Source of the DNA: an uncultured Lutibacter sp.
Lineage (GTDB): Bacteria > Bacteroidota > Bacteroidia > Flavobacteriales > Flavobacteriaceae
Direction: 5' to 3'
DNA length: 64,000 nucleotides
Assembly (NCBI RefSeq): GCF_947495725.1
Contig: NZ_CANLZZ010000002.1
Coordinates: 62,001 to 126,000, forward strand
Shown here: positions 28,694 to 37,457 of the stretch, in pieces
How the letters are laid out: the number at the start of each line of letters is the position of its first letter
Numbering within the stretch: the stretch's first letter is position 1
Notes under the pieces: generated by a model
Databases searched by the model: none
The model's input: the letters and a program-made list of their open reading frames with translations, nothing else
Told to the model about the DNA's origin: nothing
Made by a program: the position numbers and the translations under genes

Positions 28694-28701
28694 TACCTTT
28701 G
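28694..28701 (+). promoter_or_regulatory. -7 element of map
   Basis: TACCTTTG matches TAnnTTTG and is 20 bp before the start codon. Confidence 0.55.
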
Positions 28702-28721
28702 CAGCATTAATAAATAATGAA

Positions 28722-29531
28722 ATGATTCGTATTAAAACACGTGAGGAGATTGAATTAATGCGTGAAAGCGCATTAATAGTGTCAAAAACTTTAGGTTTGC
28801 TGGCAAAAGAAGTAAAACCTGGAGTCTCAACTTTATATTTAGATAAGCTTGCTGAAGAATTTATTAGAGATAATGGAGCAATTCCTGGTTTTTTAGGTTT
28901 GTATGATTTTCCAAATACCCTTTGCATGAGCCCAAACGCTCAGGTTGTGCATGGAATTCCAAATGATAAGCCACTAGAGGACGGCGATATTATTTCAATT
29001 GATTGTGGTGCTTTAAAAAATGGATTTTATGGTGATCACGCTTATACTTTTGAAGTAGGAGAAGTAGCCGAAGAAACTAAAAAATTATTGCAAACTACAA
29101 AAGAAAGTTTGTATGTTGGAATAAGAGAATTTAAAGCAGGAAATAGAGTAGGAGATGTTGGGTATGCTATTCAAAAATACTGTGAAGAAAGAGGTTATGG
29201 AATTGTACGTGAATTGGTAGGTCATGGTTTAGGAAAAGAAATGCACGAAGGACCAGAAATGCCAAATTATGGAAAAAGAGGTAGAGGTAAGAAGTTTGTT
29301 GAAGGTCTTGTTGTGGCAATTGAACCTATGGTTAATTTAGGAACTCATAAAATTAATCAATTAAATGATGGTTGGACTATTTTAACTCAAGACAATAAGC
29401 CAAGTGCACATTTTGAACATGATGTAGCAATAGTTAATGGAAAACCTGAATTACTTTCAACATTTAAGTACATTTATGATGCTTTGGGTATTGAGAGCAA
29501 TGAAGAGGACGAGTTTAGACAACAACTTTAG
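28722..29531 (+). CDS. map: type I methionine aminopeptidase
   Basis: A 269-residue cytoplasmic metalloenzyme that removes the initiator methionine. All five metal ligands are visible in order: Asp in ISIDCG, Asp in GDHAYTF, His in GHGLGKEMHEGP, Glu in VAIEPM and Glu in AHFEHDVAI. The length matches bacterial type Ia enzymes. It forms a two-gene unit with a methyltransferase 9 bp downstream. Confidence 0.97.
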   Translation: MIRIKTREEIELMRESALIVSKTLGLLAKEVKPGVSTLYLDKLAEEFIRDNGAIPGFLGLYDFPNTLCMSPNAQVVHGIPNDKPLEDGDIISIDCGALKNGFYGDHAYTFEVGEVAEETKKLLQTTKESLYVGIREFKAGNRVGDVGYAIQKYCEERGYGIVRELVGHGLGKEMHEGPEMPNYGKRGRGKKFVEGLVVAIEPMVNLGTHKINQLNDGWTILTQDNKPSAHFEHDVAIVNGKPELLSTFKYIYDALGIESNEEDEFRQQL

Positions 29532-29540
29532 TGTAAACCA

Positions 29541-30311
29541 ATGCTAAGTAAATTGTTTAAATTTTTTTTAAATGCGGTTCCTCGTCCAATTCTTATAAAA
29601 GTTAGTTATTGGATTGCACCATTAATTGCAATTTATTATAAAGGCTCAAAATTTACCGATCCAATTGATGGAAAAAGTTTTCGAAAATTTTTGCCCTATG
29701 GTTACGGAAAACAACGTCCAAATGTGCTTTCTCCAAGTACGCTTTCATTAGAACGACATAGATTACTTTGGTTGTATTTAAAAGAAAAGACAAAATTTTT
29801 TAGTACGCCTCAAAAGGTTTTGCATATAGCACCAGAACAATGTTTTTTAAAACTGTTCAAAAAACAAAAAAACTTAGACTATATAACTGCCGATTTGTAT
29901 TCTCCAATTGCTGATGTAAAAGCCGATATTTGTGATTTGCCTTTTGAAGATAATTCTTTTGATGTGGTTTTTTGTAATCATGTATTAGAACATATTCAGG
30001 ATGATAAAAAAGCAATGAACGAGCTGTATCGTGTTTTAAAAAAGGGAGGTTTTGGTATTTTTCAAATTCCTCAAGACTTGAACAGGGAAGAAACTTATGA
30101 AGATTTTTCAATTGTAAGTCCAGAAGAAAGAGCATTACACTTTGGGCAATATGATCATGTACGAGTTTATGGTAAAGATTATTTTGACCGATTAAGAAAT
30201 GTTGGTTTTACTGTAGATGAAGTCGATTATTCAAAAACAATTTCGAAAGATTTAATTACTAAATATTGTTTAGTTAAAGGTGAAATATTACCTGTTTGTA
30301 CTAAAAATTAA
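29541..30311 (+). CDS. SAM-dependent methyltransferase (class I), unknown substrate
   Basis: A 256-residue protein with a Rossmann-fold methyltransferase domain at about 95-220. VLHIAPEQCFLKLFKKQKNLDYITADLYSP replaces the usual glycine-rich motif I. ADICDLPFEDNSFDVVFCNHVLEHIQDDKKAMNELYRVLKKGGFGIFQIP gives motifs II-III. The N-terminal about 90 residues carry a hydrophobic segment and FRKFLPYGYGKQRPNVLSPSTLSLERHRLLW. It resembles Methyltransf_11 proteins. It overlaps the convergent apbE gene by 4 bp. Confidence 0.85.
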   Translation: MLSKLFKFFLNAVPRPILIKVSYWIAPLIAIYYKGSKFTDPIDGKSFRKFLPYGYGKQRPNVLSPSTLSLERHRLLWLYLKEKTKFFSTPQKVLHIAPEQCFLKLFKKQKNLDYITADLYSPIADVKADICDLPFEDNSFDVVFCNHVLEHIQDDKKAMNELYRVLKKGGFGIFQIPQDLNREETYEDFSIVSPEERALHFGQYDHVRVYGKDYFDRLRNVGFTVDEVDYSKTISKDLITKYCLVKGEILPVCTKN

Positions 30312-31294
30312 TTTTCAAAGTTTGCCGATTTAAATGTTTGAAGATGTCCGTTGGCATCGGCAAAAATTAAAAAAGCTTTTAATTCTTTATGATTATCTAA
30401 AAACTGTTTTGTTTTTTGTAATCCCATTGCCATAAATGCTGTTGCATAACCATCCACATCAGCACAATCAGACTTTGAAATTACAGATGCGCTTAACAAG
30501 TTACTTTCAGTTGCATAACCCGTTTTAGTATTAATCGTATGCACATATTTCTTACCATTTTCAAGTGTTCGAAATTTCCTATAATTACCTGAGGTTGCAA
30601 TAGATTCATTATTAAGTTGAATTGTAGTAGCAAATGATCGTGTTCCATCAAAATTTGGATCTTCTATGGCAATTGTCCAGGCAATTCCTTTTTTATTTAC
30701 ACCTCTTGCTCGAATTTCCCCACCAATTTCTACCATATAATTATTAATGTTGTTTTTTTCAAACAACCGACCAACCATATCAACTAAAAATCCTTTTGCA
30801 ATAGCATTAAAATCGAAATAAATTTCGGGGTATTTTTTAGCAATCTTTCCATTTTTTAACTTCACTTTATTAAATCCAACAAATTTTAGTAATTCTTTAA
30901 TTTGTGTAGAATCTAAATTTTCAATTTTTGGACCAGCTCCAAATCCCCAAGCGTTTACTAATATACCAACAGTTGGATCAAAGTCGCCATTAGTTTCATT
31001 ATATATTTTTTCAGATTTTTGAAAAACTTCTTTAAAAATTGTGTCAACAACTATGGTTGTGTCTCCGTTATTTATTTTTGAGATATCTGAAGTTGAAATA
31101 TATGTGGAGGTTGATTTATTGATAGCTTTAATAAGACTGTCAATTTTTGAATTCAAATTTTTATGTTCTTTACCAAGATATTTAATGGTAAATGTTGTCC
31201 CAATTGCATTTCCTTTAATTAAATTAACATCTGATTGACCATTTGAACAGGAAATTAGCAATAAAAAAATGATACTAAATACACAATTTTTCAT
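30308..31294 (-). CDS. apbE: FAD:protein FMN transferase (ApbE family) lipoprotein
   Basis: A 328-residue lipoprotein (lipobox LLISC, Cys16) that acts on the periplasmic side. It transfers FMN from FAD onto threonines of Nqr- and Rnf-type subunits. Conserved segments are VGILVNAWGFGAGP, YFDFNAIAKGFLVDMV, YMVEIGGEIRARG, IATSGNYRKF, HTINTKTGYATE and the Mg-binding ADVDGYATAFMAMG. The nqr operon is only 1.5 kb away on the same strand, and NqrB and NqrC are its expected substrates. An OmpA-like gene on the other strand and a small gene lie between. Confidence 0.94.
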   Translation of the reverse strand: MKNCVFSIIFLLLISCSNGQSDVNLIKGNAIGTTFTIKYLGKEHKNLNSKIDSLIKAINKSTSTYISTSDISKINNGDTTIVVDTIFKEVFQKSEKIYNETNGDFDPTVGILVNAWGFGAGPKIENLDSTQIKELLKFVGFNKVKLKNGKIAKKYPEIYFDFNAIAKGFLVDMVGRLFEKNNINNYMVEIGGEIRARGVNKKGIAWTIAIEDPNFDGTRSFATTIQLNNESIATSGNYRKFRTLENGKKYVHTINTKTGYATESNLLSASVISKSDCADVDGYATAFMAMGLQKTKQFLDNHKELKAFLIFADANGHLQTFKSANFEN

Positions 31295-31436
31295 TATTAA
31301 AAATAATTTATGCAGAATATTTTAAGTGTTCAAAGATATAATATAATTATTTCTTAAAATCATCATAAAAGGGATAATTTGCATGGATTTTGATTTGTTT
31401 TTTTTTAACTTTACGTCTTTAAAATCAGATAGTATT

Positions 31437-32276
31437 ATGAAAAAAAGTTTTGTATTGATATTAGTAATATCAGTTGTGTTGAGCTCCTGTGTGTCTCAAA
31501 AAAAATACACAGAATTAGAAGATAGTTTTACATTAAAAAGTAAAGAATTGGTGGATGTTAAAGCTGATTTGATGAAATGTAGAATTGAAAGTGAAAGTAA
31601 AGTTACGGCTTTAGAACAACAAGTGGATGACTTGCGAAAAGACAAGGAAAAAACATTGGAATATGTTGATAATTTAACTGTGTTATCGAAGTCTGCATCG
31701 GATAATATAAAAGAAACTTTAGCTCAAATGGGTAAAAAGGATGAGTATATTCAACATATTCAAAAAGCAATGACGCGTAAAGACTCAATTAACTTGGCTT
31801 TAGGTTTCCAATTAAAAAGTGTGTTGAAAGATGGATTTAATGATACTGATATTCAGGTTGATGTTGAAAAAACAGTAGTTTACATTTCTATTGCGGATAA
31901 ATTATTATTTAAAAGTGGAAGTGCTACAATTTCAGCTGATGCTAAACGAGTGTTAGGAAAAGTTGCTGAAGTTATTTCTGCTCAAGAGAATTTAGAAGTA
32001 ATGGTTGAAGGTTACACAGATAATAAACCAATTAGTACAGCTGGAATCAAAGATAACTGGGATTTAAGTGTTAAACGTTCTACATCGGTAATTAGAGTAC
32101 TTCAAAATGATTTCAATATTGCACCTGAACGTTTAATTGCAGCGGGTAGAAGTGAGTATAAGCCTTTAGAAACGAATGATACAGTTGAAGGAAGAGCTAG
32201 AAACAGAAGAACACGTATTGTTTTAATGCCACAATTAGAGCAATTCTTTGATTTATTAGAAAAGAAAGTAAAATAA
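31437..32276 (+). CDS. OmpA-family lipoprotein
   Basis: A 279-residue protein starting at ATG 31437; the frame's first ATG (31383) would put 18 residues before the signal peptide. The lipobox is VLSSC. A coiled-coil segment (about 20-120, YTELEDSFTLKSKELVDVKADLMKC) precedes a C-terminal OmpA-like domain (about 145-270). That domain has KLLFKSGSATISADAKRVLGKVAEVI, VMVEGYTDNKPI, NWDLSVKRSTSVIRVLQ and the peptidoglycan-binding GRARNRRTRIVL. It is a likely outer-membrane to cell-wall tether and is monocistronic. Confidence 0.9.
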   Translation: MKKSFVLILVISVVLSSCVSQKKYTELEDSFTLKSKELVDVKADLMKCRIESESKVTALEQQVDDLRKDKEKTLEYVDNLTVLSKSASDNIKETLAQMGKKDEYIQHIQKAMTRKDSINLALGFQLKSVLKDGFNDTDIQVDVEKTVVYISIADKLLFKSGSATISADAKRVLGKVAEVISAQENLEVMVEGYTDNKPISTAGIKDNWDLSVKRSTSVIRVLQNDFNIAPERLIAAGRSEYKPLETNDTVEGRARNRRTRIVLMPQLEQFFDLLEKKVK

Positions 32277-32299
32277 TTAAATAAATTATTTATTTTAAA

Positions 32300-32327
32300 A
32301 AAACCACGCTTTTGCGTGGTTTTTTAG
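32300..32327. terminator. bidirectional terminator between the OmpA lipoprotein and its convergent neighbour
   Basis: A 10-bp stem (AAAACCACGC with GCGTGGTTTT), a TTTT loop, and A and T tracts outside. Confidence 0.88.
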
Positions 32328-32704
32328 TTTAATTCAATATCGAGATAATTTAAACCTTCATACTGTAATAGATATTCTTCATTTAAACGAGGAGGTTTAG
32401 TTTTGTTGTTTTTATCACCTAAGCCAACTCCAGCAAAAATTACCTTGGCTTGGTTTTTTCTTGCGTGTTCTTTAATTGTTTCCATCCAAATAACATCATA
32501 TTGTATAGAAAAATCGGATATGTTTCCGGCTTTTACAATTACAAAATAACGTTGATTTTTATTGTCAATGCATACGAATTGCGGATGCCTTTTTAATTGG
32601 CTGTTAACGGCCAAAAATTCGAAGCCTTGAGCTTTTAAATCTTTGCCAACTATATTCATGGCTAAATTGTGTAATTCTTGTTCTGAAAGCCGTTTTTTAC
32701 TCAT
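32324..32704 (-). CDS. small protein downstream of nqrF, restriction-endonuclease-like fold suspected
   Basis: A 126-residue cytosolic protein (SEQELHNLAMNIVGKDLKAQGFEFLAVNSQLKRHPQFVCIDNKNQRYFVIVKAG). The layout of F-E-x3-V, PQFVC and YFVIVKAG recalls PD-(D/E)xK-like folds, but the catalytic residues are not convincingly present. Relatives after nqrF in flavobacteria are sometimes mislabelled as Nqr subunit F; it has neither FeS cysteines nor flavin motifs. A terminator separates it from nqrF, so it is an independent unit. Confidence 0.65.
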   Translation of the reverse strand: MSKKRLSEQELHNLAMNIVGKDLKAQGFEFLAVNSQLKRHPQFVCIDNKNQRYFVIVKAGNISDFSIQYDVIWMETIKEHARKNQAKVIFAGVGLGDKNNKTKPPRLNEEYLLQYEGLNYLDIELN

Positions 32705-32792
32705 GCTACAAAATTACAAATTTTTAAAATTGAGGTATTATTTTATTAAATATTTTTAAAAATGTTACAAAAGGTGTAAATGTTCAAAAAAA

Positions 32793-32820
32793 AACCCGAT
32801 ACATGCGTATCGGGTTTTTT
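32793..32820. terminator. terminator of the nqr operon
   Basis: A perfect 10-bp stem (AACCCGATAC with GTATCGGGTT), a 4-nt loop, and A and T tracts on both sides. It lies 24 bp beyond the nqrF stop codon. Confidence 0.88.
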
Positions 32821-32843
32821 ATTCATTTTGAATGAAACTTTAA

Positions 32844-34154
32844 TTATCCACCAAAGTCATCAAATCTAATGTTCTCATCGGCTAAACCAAAGTCTTCACC
32901 CATTTTTTGAACAGCTTTATTCATTAATGGAGGTCCACAGAAATATAATTCTAAATCCTCTGGAGCTTCGTGTTTAGATAAATATTCATCAATTACAGCT
33001 TGATGAACAAAACCAGTAAATCCGTCACCTTCTTTATCATTGGCATCTTTTTTATTCACCCAATTATCTTCTGGTGCTGGTTCAGAAAGTACTAAGTAAA
33101 ATTTGAAGTTAGGGAACTCTTTTTCTAACTCATAGAAATGCTCTAAATAGAACAATTCGCGTTTAGAACGACCTCCGTACCAATATGTAACTTTTCTTCC
33201 TGTTTTTAATGTTTTGAATAAGTGATATAAGTGCGAACGCATTGGTGCCATACCTGCTCCACCTCCTACATATAACATTTCAGCATCAGACTCATTAATG
33301 AAGAATTCTCCATAAGGACCAGAAATCACTACTTTATCACCTTTTTTACGAGAAAAAATGTATGAAGAAGCAACACCAGGATTTACACTCATCCATCCGT
33401 TTTTGGCTCTATCCCATGGTGGAGTTGCAATACGAACATTTAGCATAATTTCTCTTCCTTCTGCAGGATAAGAAGCCATTGAGTATGCGCGTTCAACTAA
33501 TTCTGTATTCTTCATTTTTAAATCCCATAAACCGAATTTATCCCATTCCATTTGGAATTTATCAGGAGTCTCATGTTCTTCAGGATGTGCTGTAATATCA
33601 ATATCTTTAAAGTCTATTTCGCATTCAGGAATTTCAATTTGAATATATCCACCTGCTTTATAGCCCATATCTTCAGGAATTTCAACAACAAATTCTTTAA
33701 TAAAAGATGCTACGTTATAATTACGTACAACTGTTGCTTCCCATTTTTTAATTCCAAAAACTTCCTCAGGAATTGTAATATCCATATCCTGCTTTACTTT
33801 TACCTGACATGCTAAACGAGCACCATGCTGTAATTCTTTACGTGTAAAATGAGGTGTTTCAGTTGGTAATGCTTCACCACCTCCCGAAAGAACGTGACAT
33901 TCACATTGGATACAAGTTCCACCTCCACCACAAGCTGATGGTAAAAATATTTTTTCGTTTCCTAAGGTTGTTAATAAAGAACTTCCAGAGGCAACCTCTA
34001 TTTCTTTTTCACCATTAATTTTAATCTTTACAGGTCCAGATGGTGATAATTTTTGTTTTACATACAATAATAAAGCTACTAATAATAGTGTTATAACTAA
34101 AAAGGCTACTACTGTTGCAACAATTGTACCTACGGTATTTACTGCTAATATCAT
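32844..34154 (-). CDS. nqrF: Na+-translocating NADH:quinone reductase subunit F
   Basis: A 436-residue electron-input subunit of the sodium-pumping NADH dehydrogenase. It has an N-terminal membrane anchor (about 8-32), a 2Fe-2S ferredoxin domain with cluster cysteines 75, 81, 84 and 116 (an extra Cys86 is present), an FAD-binding domain (RAYSMASYP) and a C-terminal NADH-binding domain (YVGGGAGMAPMRSHL, LYFCGPPLMNKAV). It passes electrons from NADH through FAD and FeS to NqrD/E and NqrC. It is the last gene of the operon, starting 3 bp after nqrE. Confidence 0.97.
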   Translation of the reverse strand: MILAVNTVGTIVATVVAFLVITLLLVALLLYVKQKLSPSGPVKIKINGEKEIEVASGSSLLTTLGNEKIFLPSACGGGGTCIQCECHVLSGGGEALPTETPHFTRKELQHGARLACQVKVKQDMDITIPEEVFGIKKWEATVVRNYNVASFIKEFVVEIPEDMGYKAGGYIQIEIPECEIDFKDIDITAHPEEHETPDKFQMEWDKFGLWDLKMKNTELVERAYSMASYPAEGREIMLNVRIATPPWDRAKNGWMSVNPGVASSYIFSRKKGDKVVISGPYGEFFINESDAEMLYVGGGAGMAPMRSHLYHLFKTLKTGRKVTYWYGGRSKRELFYLEHFYELEKEFPNFKFYLVLSEPAPEDNWVNKKDANDKEGDGFTGFVHQAVIDEYLSKHEAPEDLELYFCGPPLMNKAVQKMGEDFGLADENIRFDDFGG

Positions 34155-34157
34155 TCT

Positions 34158-34868
34158 TTATTCTTTTATTTCAAGTTCGTTACTAGCTAAATCATTAGCT
34201 TTTTCAATAGTTTCAACCTGTGCAGTTTCTTCAGCTGGTTTTTCTTCTTCACCACCGGTTAACATTCCTCCAAAGCTCATAAACCCAATTGCCATTAAAC
34301 CAGTTATTATGAAAGTAATTCCTAAACCTCTTAAAGGTGCAGGAACATTTGAATATCTGATTTTTTCACGAATTGCAGCAATTGCTAAAATTGCTAAAAA
34401 CCAACCAATTCCTGAGCTTATTCCATAGTTAAATGCTAAACCTAAATTTGGAATTTCACGAGATTGCATAAATAATGAACCTCCTAAAATAGCACAGTTT
34501 ACAGCAATTAACGGTAAAAATATACCCAGTGAATTGTATAAAGAAGGTGAGAATTTCTCAACTATTATTTCTACTAATTGTACCATAGTTGCAATGGTAG
34601 CAATAAACATAATAAAAGAAAGAAAACTCAGATCATATGAAGCGTATTCTTCGCCTAGCCATACTAAAGCTCCGTCTTTTAATATATATGTGTCTAACAA
34701 CCAGTTTAAAGGAACTGTAATTGCCATTACAAAAATAACAGCTGCTCCTAAACCTACTGCTGTTGATACTTTTTTAGATACTGCTAAGTAAGAACACATT
34801 CCTAAGAATGTTGCAAAAACCATGTTATCTACAAATATTGCCTTAAAAAATAATTCTATATGTTCCAT
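34158..34868 (-). CDS. nqrE: Na+-translocating NADH:quinone reductase subunit E
   Basis: A 236-residue integral membrane subunit with about six helices. The Cys in [11 protein letters not shown] and the one in [10 protein letters not shown] are the pair that ligates the intramembrane FeS centre shared with NqrD. The C-terminus carries an acidic tail of about 30 residues ([15 protein letters not shown]) beyond the usual about 200-residue core. It lies within the nqr operon, 3-bp gap each side. Confidence 0.96.
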   Translation of the reverse strand: MEHIELFFKAIFVDNMVFATFLGMCSYLAVSKKVSTAVGLGAAVIFVMAITVPLNWLLDTYILKDGALVWLGEEYASYDLSFLSFIMFIATIATMVQLVEIIVEKFSPSLYNSLGIFLPLIAVNCAILGGSLFMQSREIPNLGLAFNYGISSGIGWFLAILAIAAIREKIRYSNVPAPLRGLGITFIITGLMAIGFMSFGGMLTGGEEEKPAEETAQVETIEKANDLASNELEIKE

Positions 34869-34871
34869 ATT

Positions 34872-35519
34872 CTAGTTATCTTCTATTAATGCTTCATTTC
34901 TTGAGCGTTGAACCCAAATAATTATACCAACTGTTATTAATGCCATTGGAGCTAACAACATAAATCCGTTGTTTTCATAACCAAAAGCATAAACACCTGT
35001 TTTTTCAATTGGATCACCTAAAACTTTAAAACCTAATAAGCTTCCAGAACCTAATAATTCTCTGAAAAAACCTACTATAATTAAAATTACGGCGTATCCT
35101 AATGAGTTCCCAATTCCGTCAAGGAATGATCTCCAAGGTCCATTTGCTAATGCAAATGCTTCAAAACGTCCCATGATTATACAGTTTGTAATAATTAATC
35201 CTACGAAAACGGATAAAGTTTTACTTAGTTCGTATGCAAATGCTTTTAACACTAAATCAACAATAATTACTAAAGTTGCAACTACAATTAGTTGAACAAT
35301 AATTCTAATTTTTGAAGGAATAATATTTCGCATTAACGATATTACAACATTTCCTAATCCTAATACAAATAATACGGCTACAGACATTACAATTGATGCC
35401 TTTAACTCTGCAGTAATTGCCAAAGCAGAACAAATACCTAGTACTTGAATAGTAATTGGATTATTGTCCGCTAATGGATCTGAAATTAATTTTGCGTCTT
35501 TTTTTGATAAAAGTCCCAT
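34872..35519 (-). CDS. nqrD: Na+-translocating NADH:quinone reductase subunit D
   Basis: A 215-residue, six-helix membrane subunit homologous to NqrE, with the matching Cys residues in VLGICSALAI and TNCIIMGRFEAFA for the shared FeS centre. It includes PWRSFLDGIGNSLGYA, characteristic of NqrD. The length is normal. Confidence 0.97.
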   Translation of the reverse strand: MGLLSKKDAKLISDPLADNNPITIQVLGICSALAITAELKASIVMSVAVLFVLGLGNVVISLMRNIIPSKIRIIVQLIVVATLVIIVDLVLKAFAYELSKTLSVFVGLIITNCIIMGRFEAFALANGPWRSFLDGIGNSLGYAVILIIVGFFRELLGSGSLLGFKVLGDPIEKTGVYAFGYENNGFMLLAPMALITVGIIIWVQRSRNEALIEDN

Positions 35520-35522
35520 AAA

Positions 35523-36269
35523 TTATTGCTTTAATGTTTTTAAATATGGTAAATACATTTTTAAATCTTTCTTTAACATTGCAGAAAGACCATCTCCAGT
35601 AATTGTTGCACCGGCAATTGCGTCTACCTCAAAATCGGTTTTAGTTTCGTTTTTTGGATCTGCATTTCCTTTTGCAGCAGTTATTCCTTTAAATGTATCG
35701 CCATCTAAAATATGCTCACCAGCAAAATCGTCCATAAAAAAACGTTCTTTAATATTTGATCCTAAACCAGGAGTTTCACCGGCGTGATCAAAAAATACAC
35801 CTTGAACAATTAATTGATTGTCTAAAGCTACATACCCCCAAATGGCATCCCATAAACCTTTACCTCTCATTGGAACTATGTAAAAATCTTTACCGTCTTT
35901 TTTTCCAATAAATAAAGGTAGTTTTCTTTTATAAGAAGTGCTTTTTGCAGCTTCTGCTTCTTTTTTAAGATCAATTAAATAAGCTTCGTTATTTTCGGTA
36001 ACTTTTTCACCCTCAATAACTACTTGCTTAGTTATGTATTTTGAAAATTCACTTTCAACATTTTCTTTTGAAACAAAAGCAAGTCCACCGTCCTCATTTT
36101 CGTTTACGCCCATAGCGTATAAAATGTTTTGTTGTTTTTCAATACGCTTATTTTCTGCTATTTTTTCTTTTAATGAAGAAGCCAAAAAAGCTAATAAAGT
36201 TCCTACAACAAGTACCATACCTGTTGCGAACAAAACTGTATAAGTATTACTATCAGTATTCTTTGCCAT
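35523..36269 (-). CDS. nqrC: Na+-translocating NADH:quinone reductase subunit C
   Basis: A 248-residue subunit with one N-terminal membrane helix (about 11-32) and a periplasmic FMN-binding domain. The covalent flavin site reads DAIAGATIT, with Thr222 as the predicted phosphoester-linked residue. GVFFDHAGETPGLGSNI is also conserved. ApbE at 30308-31294 would attach the FMN. Confidence 0.96.
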   Translation of the reverse strand: MAKNTDSNTYTVLFATGMVLVVGTLLAFLASSLKEKIAENKRIEKQQNILYAMGVNENEDGGLAFVSKENVESEFSKYITKQVVIEGEKVTENNEAYLIDLKKEAEAAKSTSYKRKLPLFIGKKDGKDFYIVPMRGKGLWDAIWGYVALDNQLIVQGVFFDHAGETPGLGSNIKERFFMDDFAGEHILDGDTFKGITAAKGNADPKNETKTDFEVDAIAGATITGDGLSAMLKKDLKMYLPYLKTLKQ

Positions 36270-36271
36270 TG

Positions 36272-37453
36272 TTATGCGGTTTTTGCTTTTAAACGTTTTA
36301 ACCTTCTTTTTACATTACCTTGAACAACATAGTGATCAATTGTTGGTGCAAATACGTTCATTAATAAAATTGCTAACATTACACCTTCTGGATATGCTGG
36401 GTTAAATACACGAATCATAATTGAGATAAATCCAATTAAGAAACCATATATCCATTTACCTTTATTAGTTTGTGAAGCCGTTACTGGGTCAGTTGCCATA
36501 AATACAACACCAAAAGCAAAACCACCAATTAATAGGTGATGCCAAAATTCAGTATTCATTAAGGCATAAAACTTGCTACTTTCGGTAATCCAACCAGAGC
36601 TTACTACACCATTAAATAATAATCCCATTACCAATGCACCAATAACAGATGATAACATAATTCTCCAGCTACCAATTTTAGTAAATATTAAGAATAAACC
36701 AGCCAGCAAAATTAAAAAGGTTGATGTTTCTCCAACCGAACCTGGAATAAATCCAAAGAACATATCTGATACTGAATAAGCCAGTTCATTTCCTTGAGCT
36801 AAACTACCTAAAACTGTCTCACCTGAAATAGCATCTGGAGTTCCAGCTTTTGCAACTGCTCCATGTACCCAAACTTTATCTCCACTCATCCAAGTAGGAT
36901 ATGCAAAGAATAAAAATGCACGAATAGTTAAAGCAGGGTTTAAAATATTCATTCCAGTTCCACCAAAAACTTCTTTACCTATTACAACACCAAAAATAAC
37001 TGCTACTGCTAACATCCATAATGGAATATCAACAGGAACAATTAAAGGAACTAGCATACCCGTTACTAAATAACCTTCTTCAACTTCGTGTCCTTTTATT
37101 ATGGCAAAAATAAATTCTACTCCTAAACCAACAACGTATGATACAATTACTAATGGAATAATTTTAATTAAACCTATTAAGAAAGCATCCCAAGATAAAA
37201 ATTCAACAGCTTCACCTAAAGCAGCATAATGTTGAAATCCTGTATTGAACATTCCAAAAATTAGACAAGGAACTAGTGCTAATACCACCATATTCATTGT
37301 TCTTTTTAAATCGTCGGCCGCTCTAACGTGTCCTCCAGAGTGAGTAGTTTCGTTAGGTGTATATAAAAAAGTATGAATAGCACTAAAAGCAGGTAACCAC
37401 TTTTTGTCTTTATTCTTTTCTTTAATATTATGTAATTTTTCTTTTAATCCCAT
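36272..37453 (-). CDS. nqrB: Na+-translocating NADH:quinone reductase subunit B
   Basis: A 393-residue, roughly ten-helix membrane subunit that holds covalent FMN and riboflavin and forms part of the sodium path. GGTGMNILNPALTIRAFLFFAYPTWMSGD and FMATDPVTASQTNKGKW are typical. The flavinylation motif, normally S-G-A-T, reads S-G-E-T here with Thr213 kept. I cannot tell whether the Ala-to-Glu change is normal for this clade. It lies 4 bp after nqrA. Confidence 0.96.
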   Translation of the reverse strand: MGLKEKLHNIKEKNKDKKWLPAFSAIHTFLYTPNETTHSGGHVRAADDLKRTMNMVVLALVPCLIFGMFNTGFQHYAALGEAVEFLSWDAFLIGLIKIIPLVIVSYVVGLGVEFIFAIIKGHEVEEGYLVTGMLVPLIVPVDIPLWMLAVAVIFGVVIGKEVFGGTGMNILNPALTIRAFLFFAYPTWMSGDKVWVHGAVAKAGTPDAISGETVLGSLAQGNELAYSVSDMFFGFIPGSVGETSTFLILLAGLFLIFTKIGSWRIMLSSVIGALVMGLLFNGVVSSGWITESSKFYALMNTEFWHHLLIGGFAFGVVFMATDPVTASQTNKGKWIYGFLIGFISIMIRVFNPAYPEGVMLAILLMNVFAPTIDHYVVQGNVKRRLKRLKAKTA

Positions 37454-37457
37454 AACC

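Noticed and set aside
32324..32704. Identification of the small gene after nqrF as an Nqr subunit
   Set aside because: It lacks FeS cysteines, flavin or membrane segments, and a terminator separates it from the operon.
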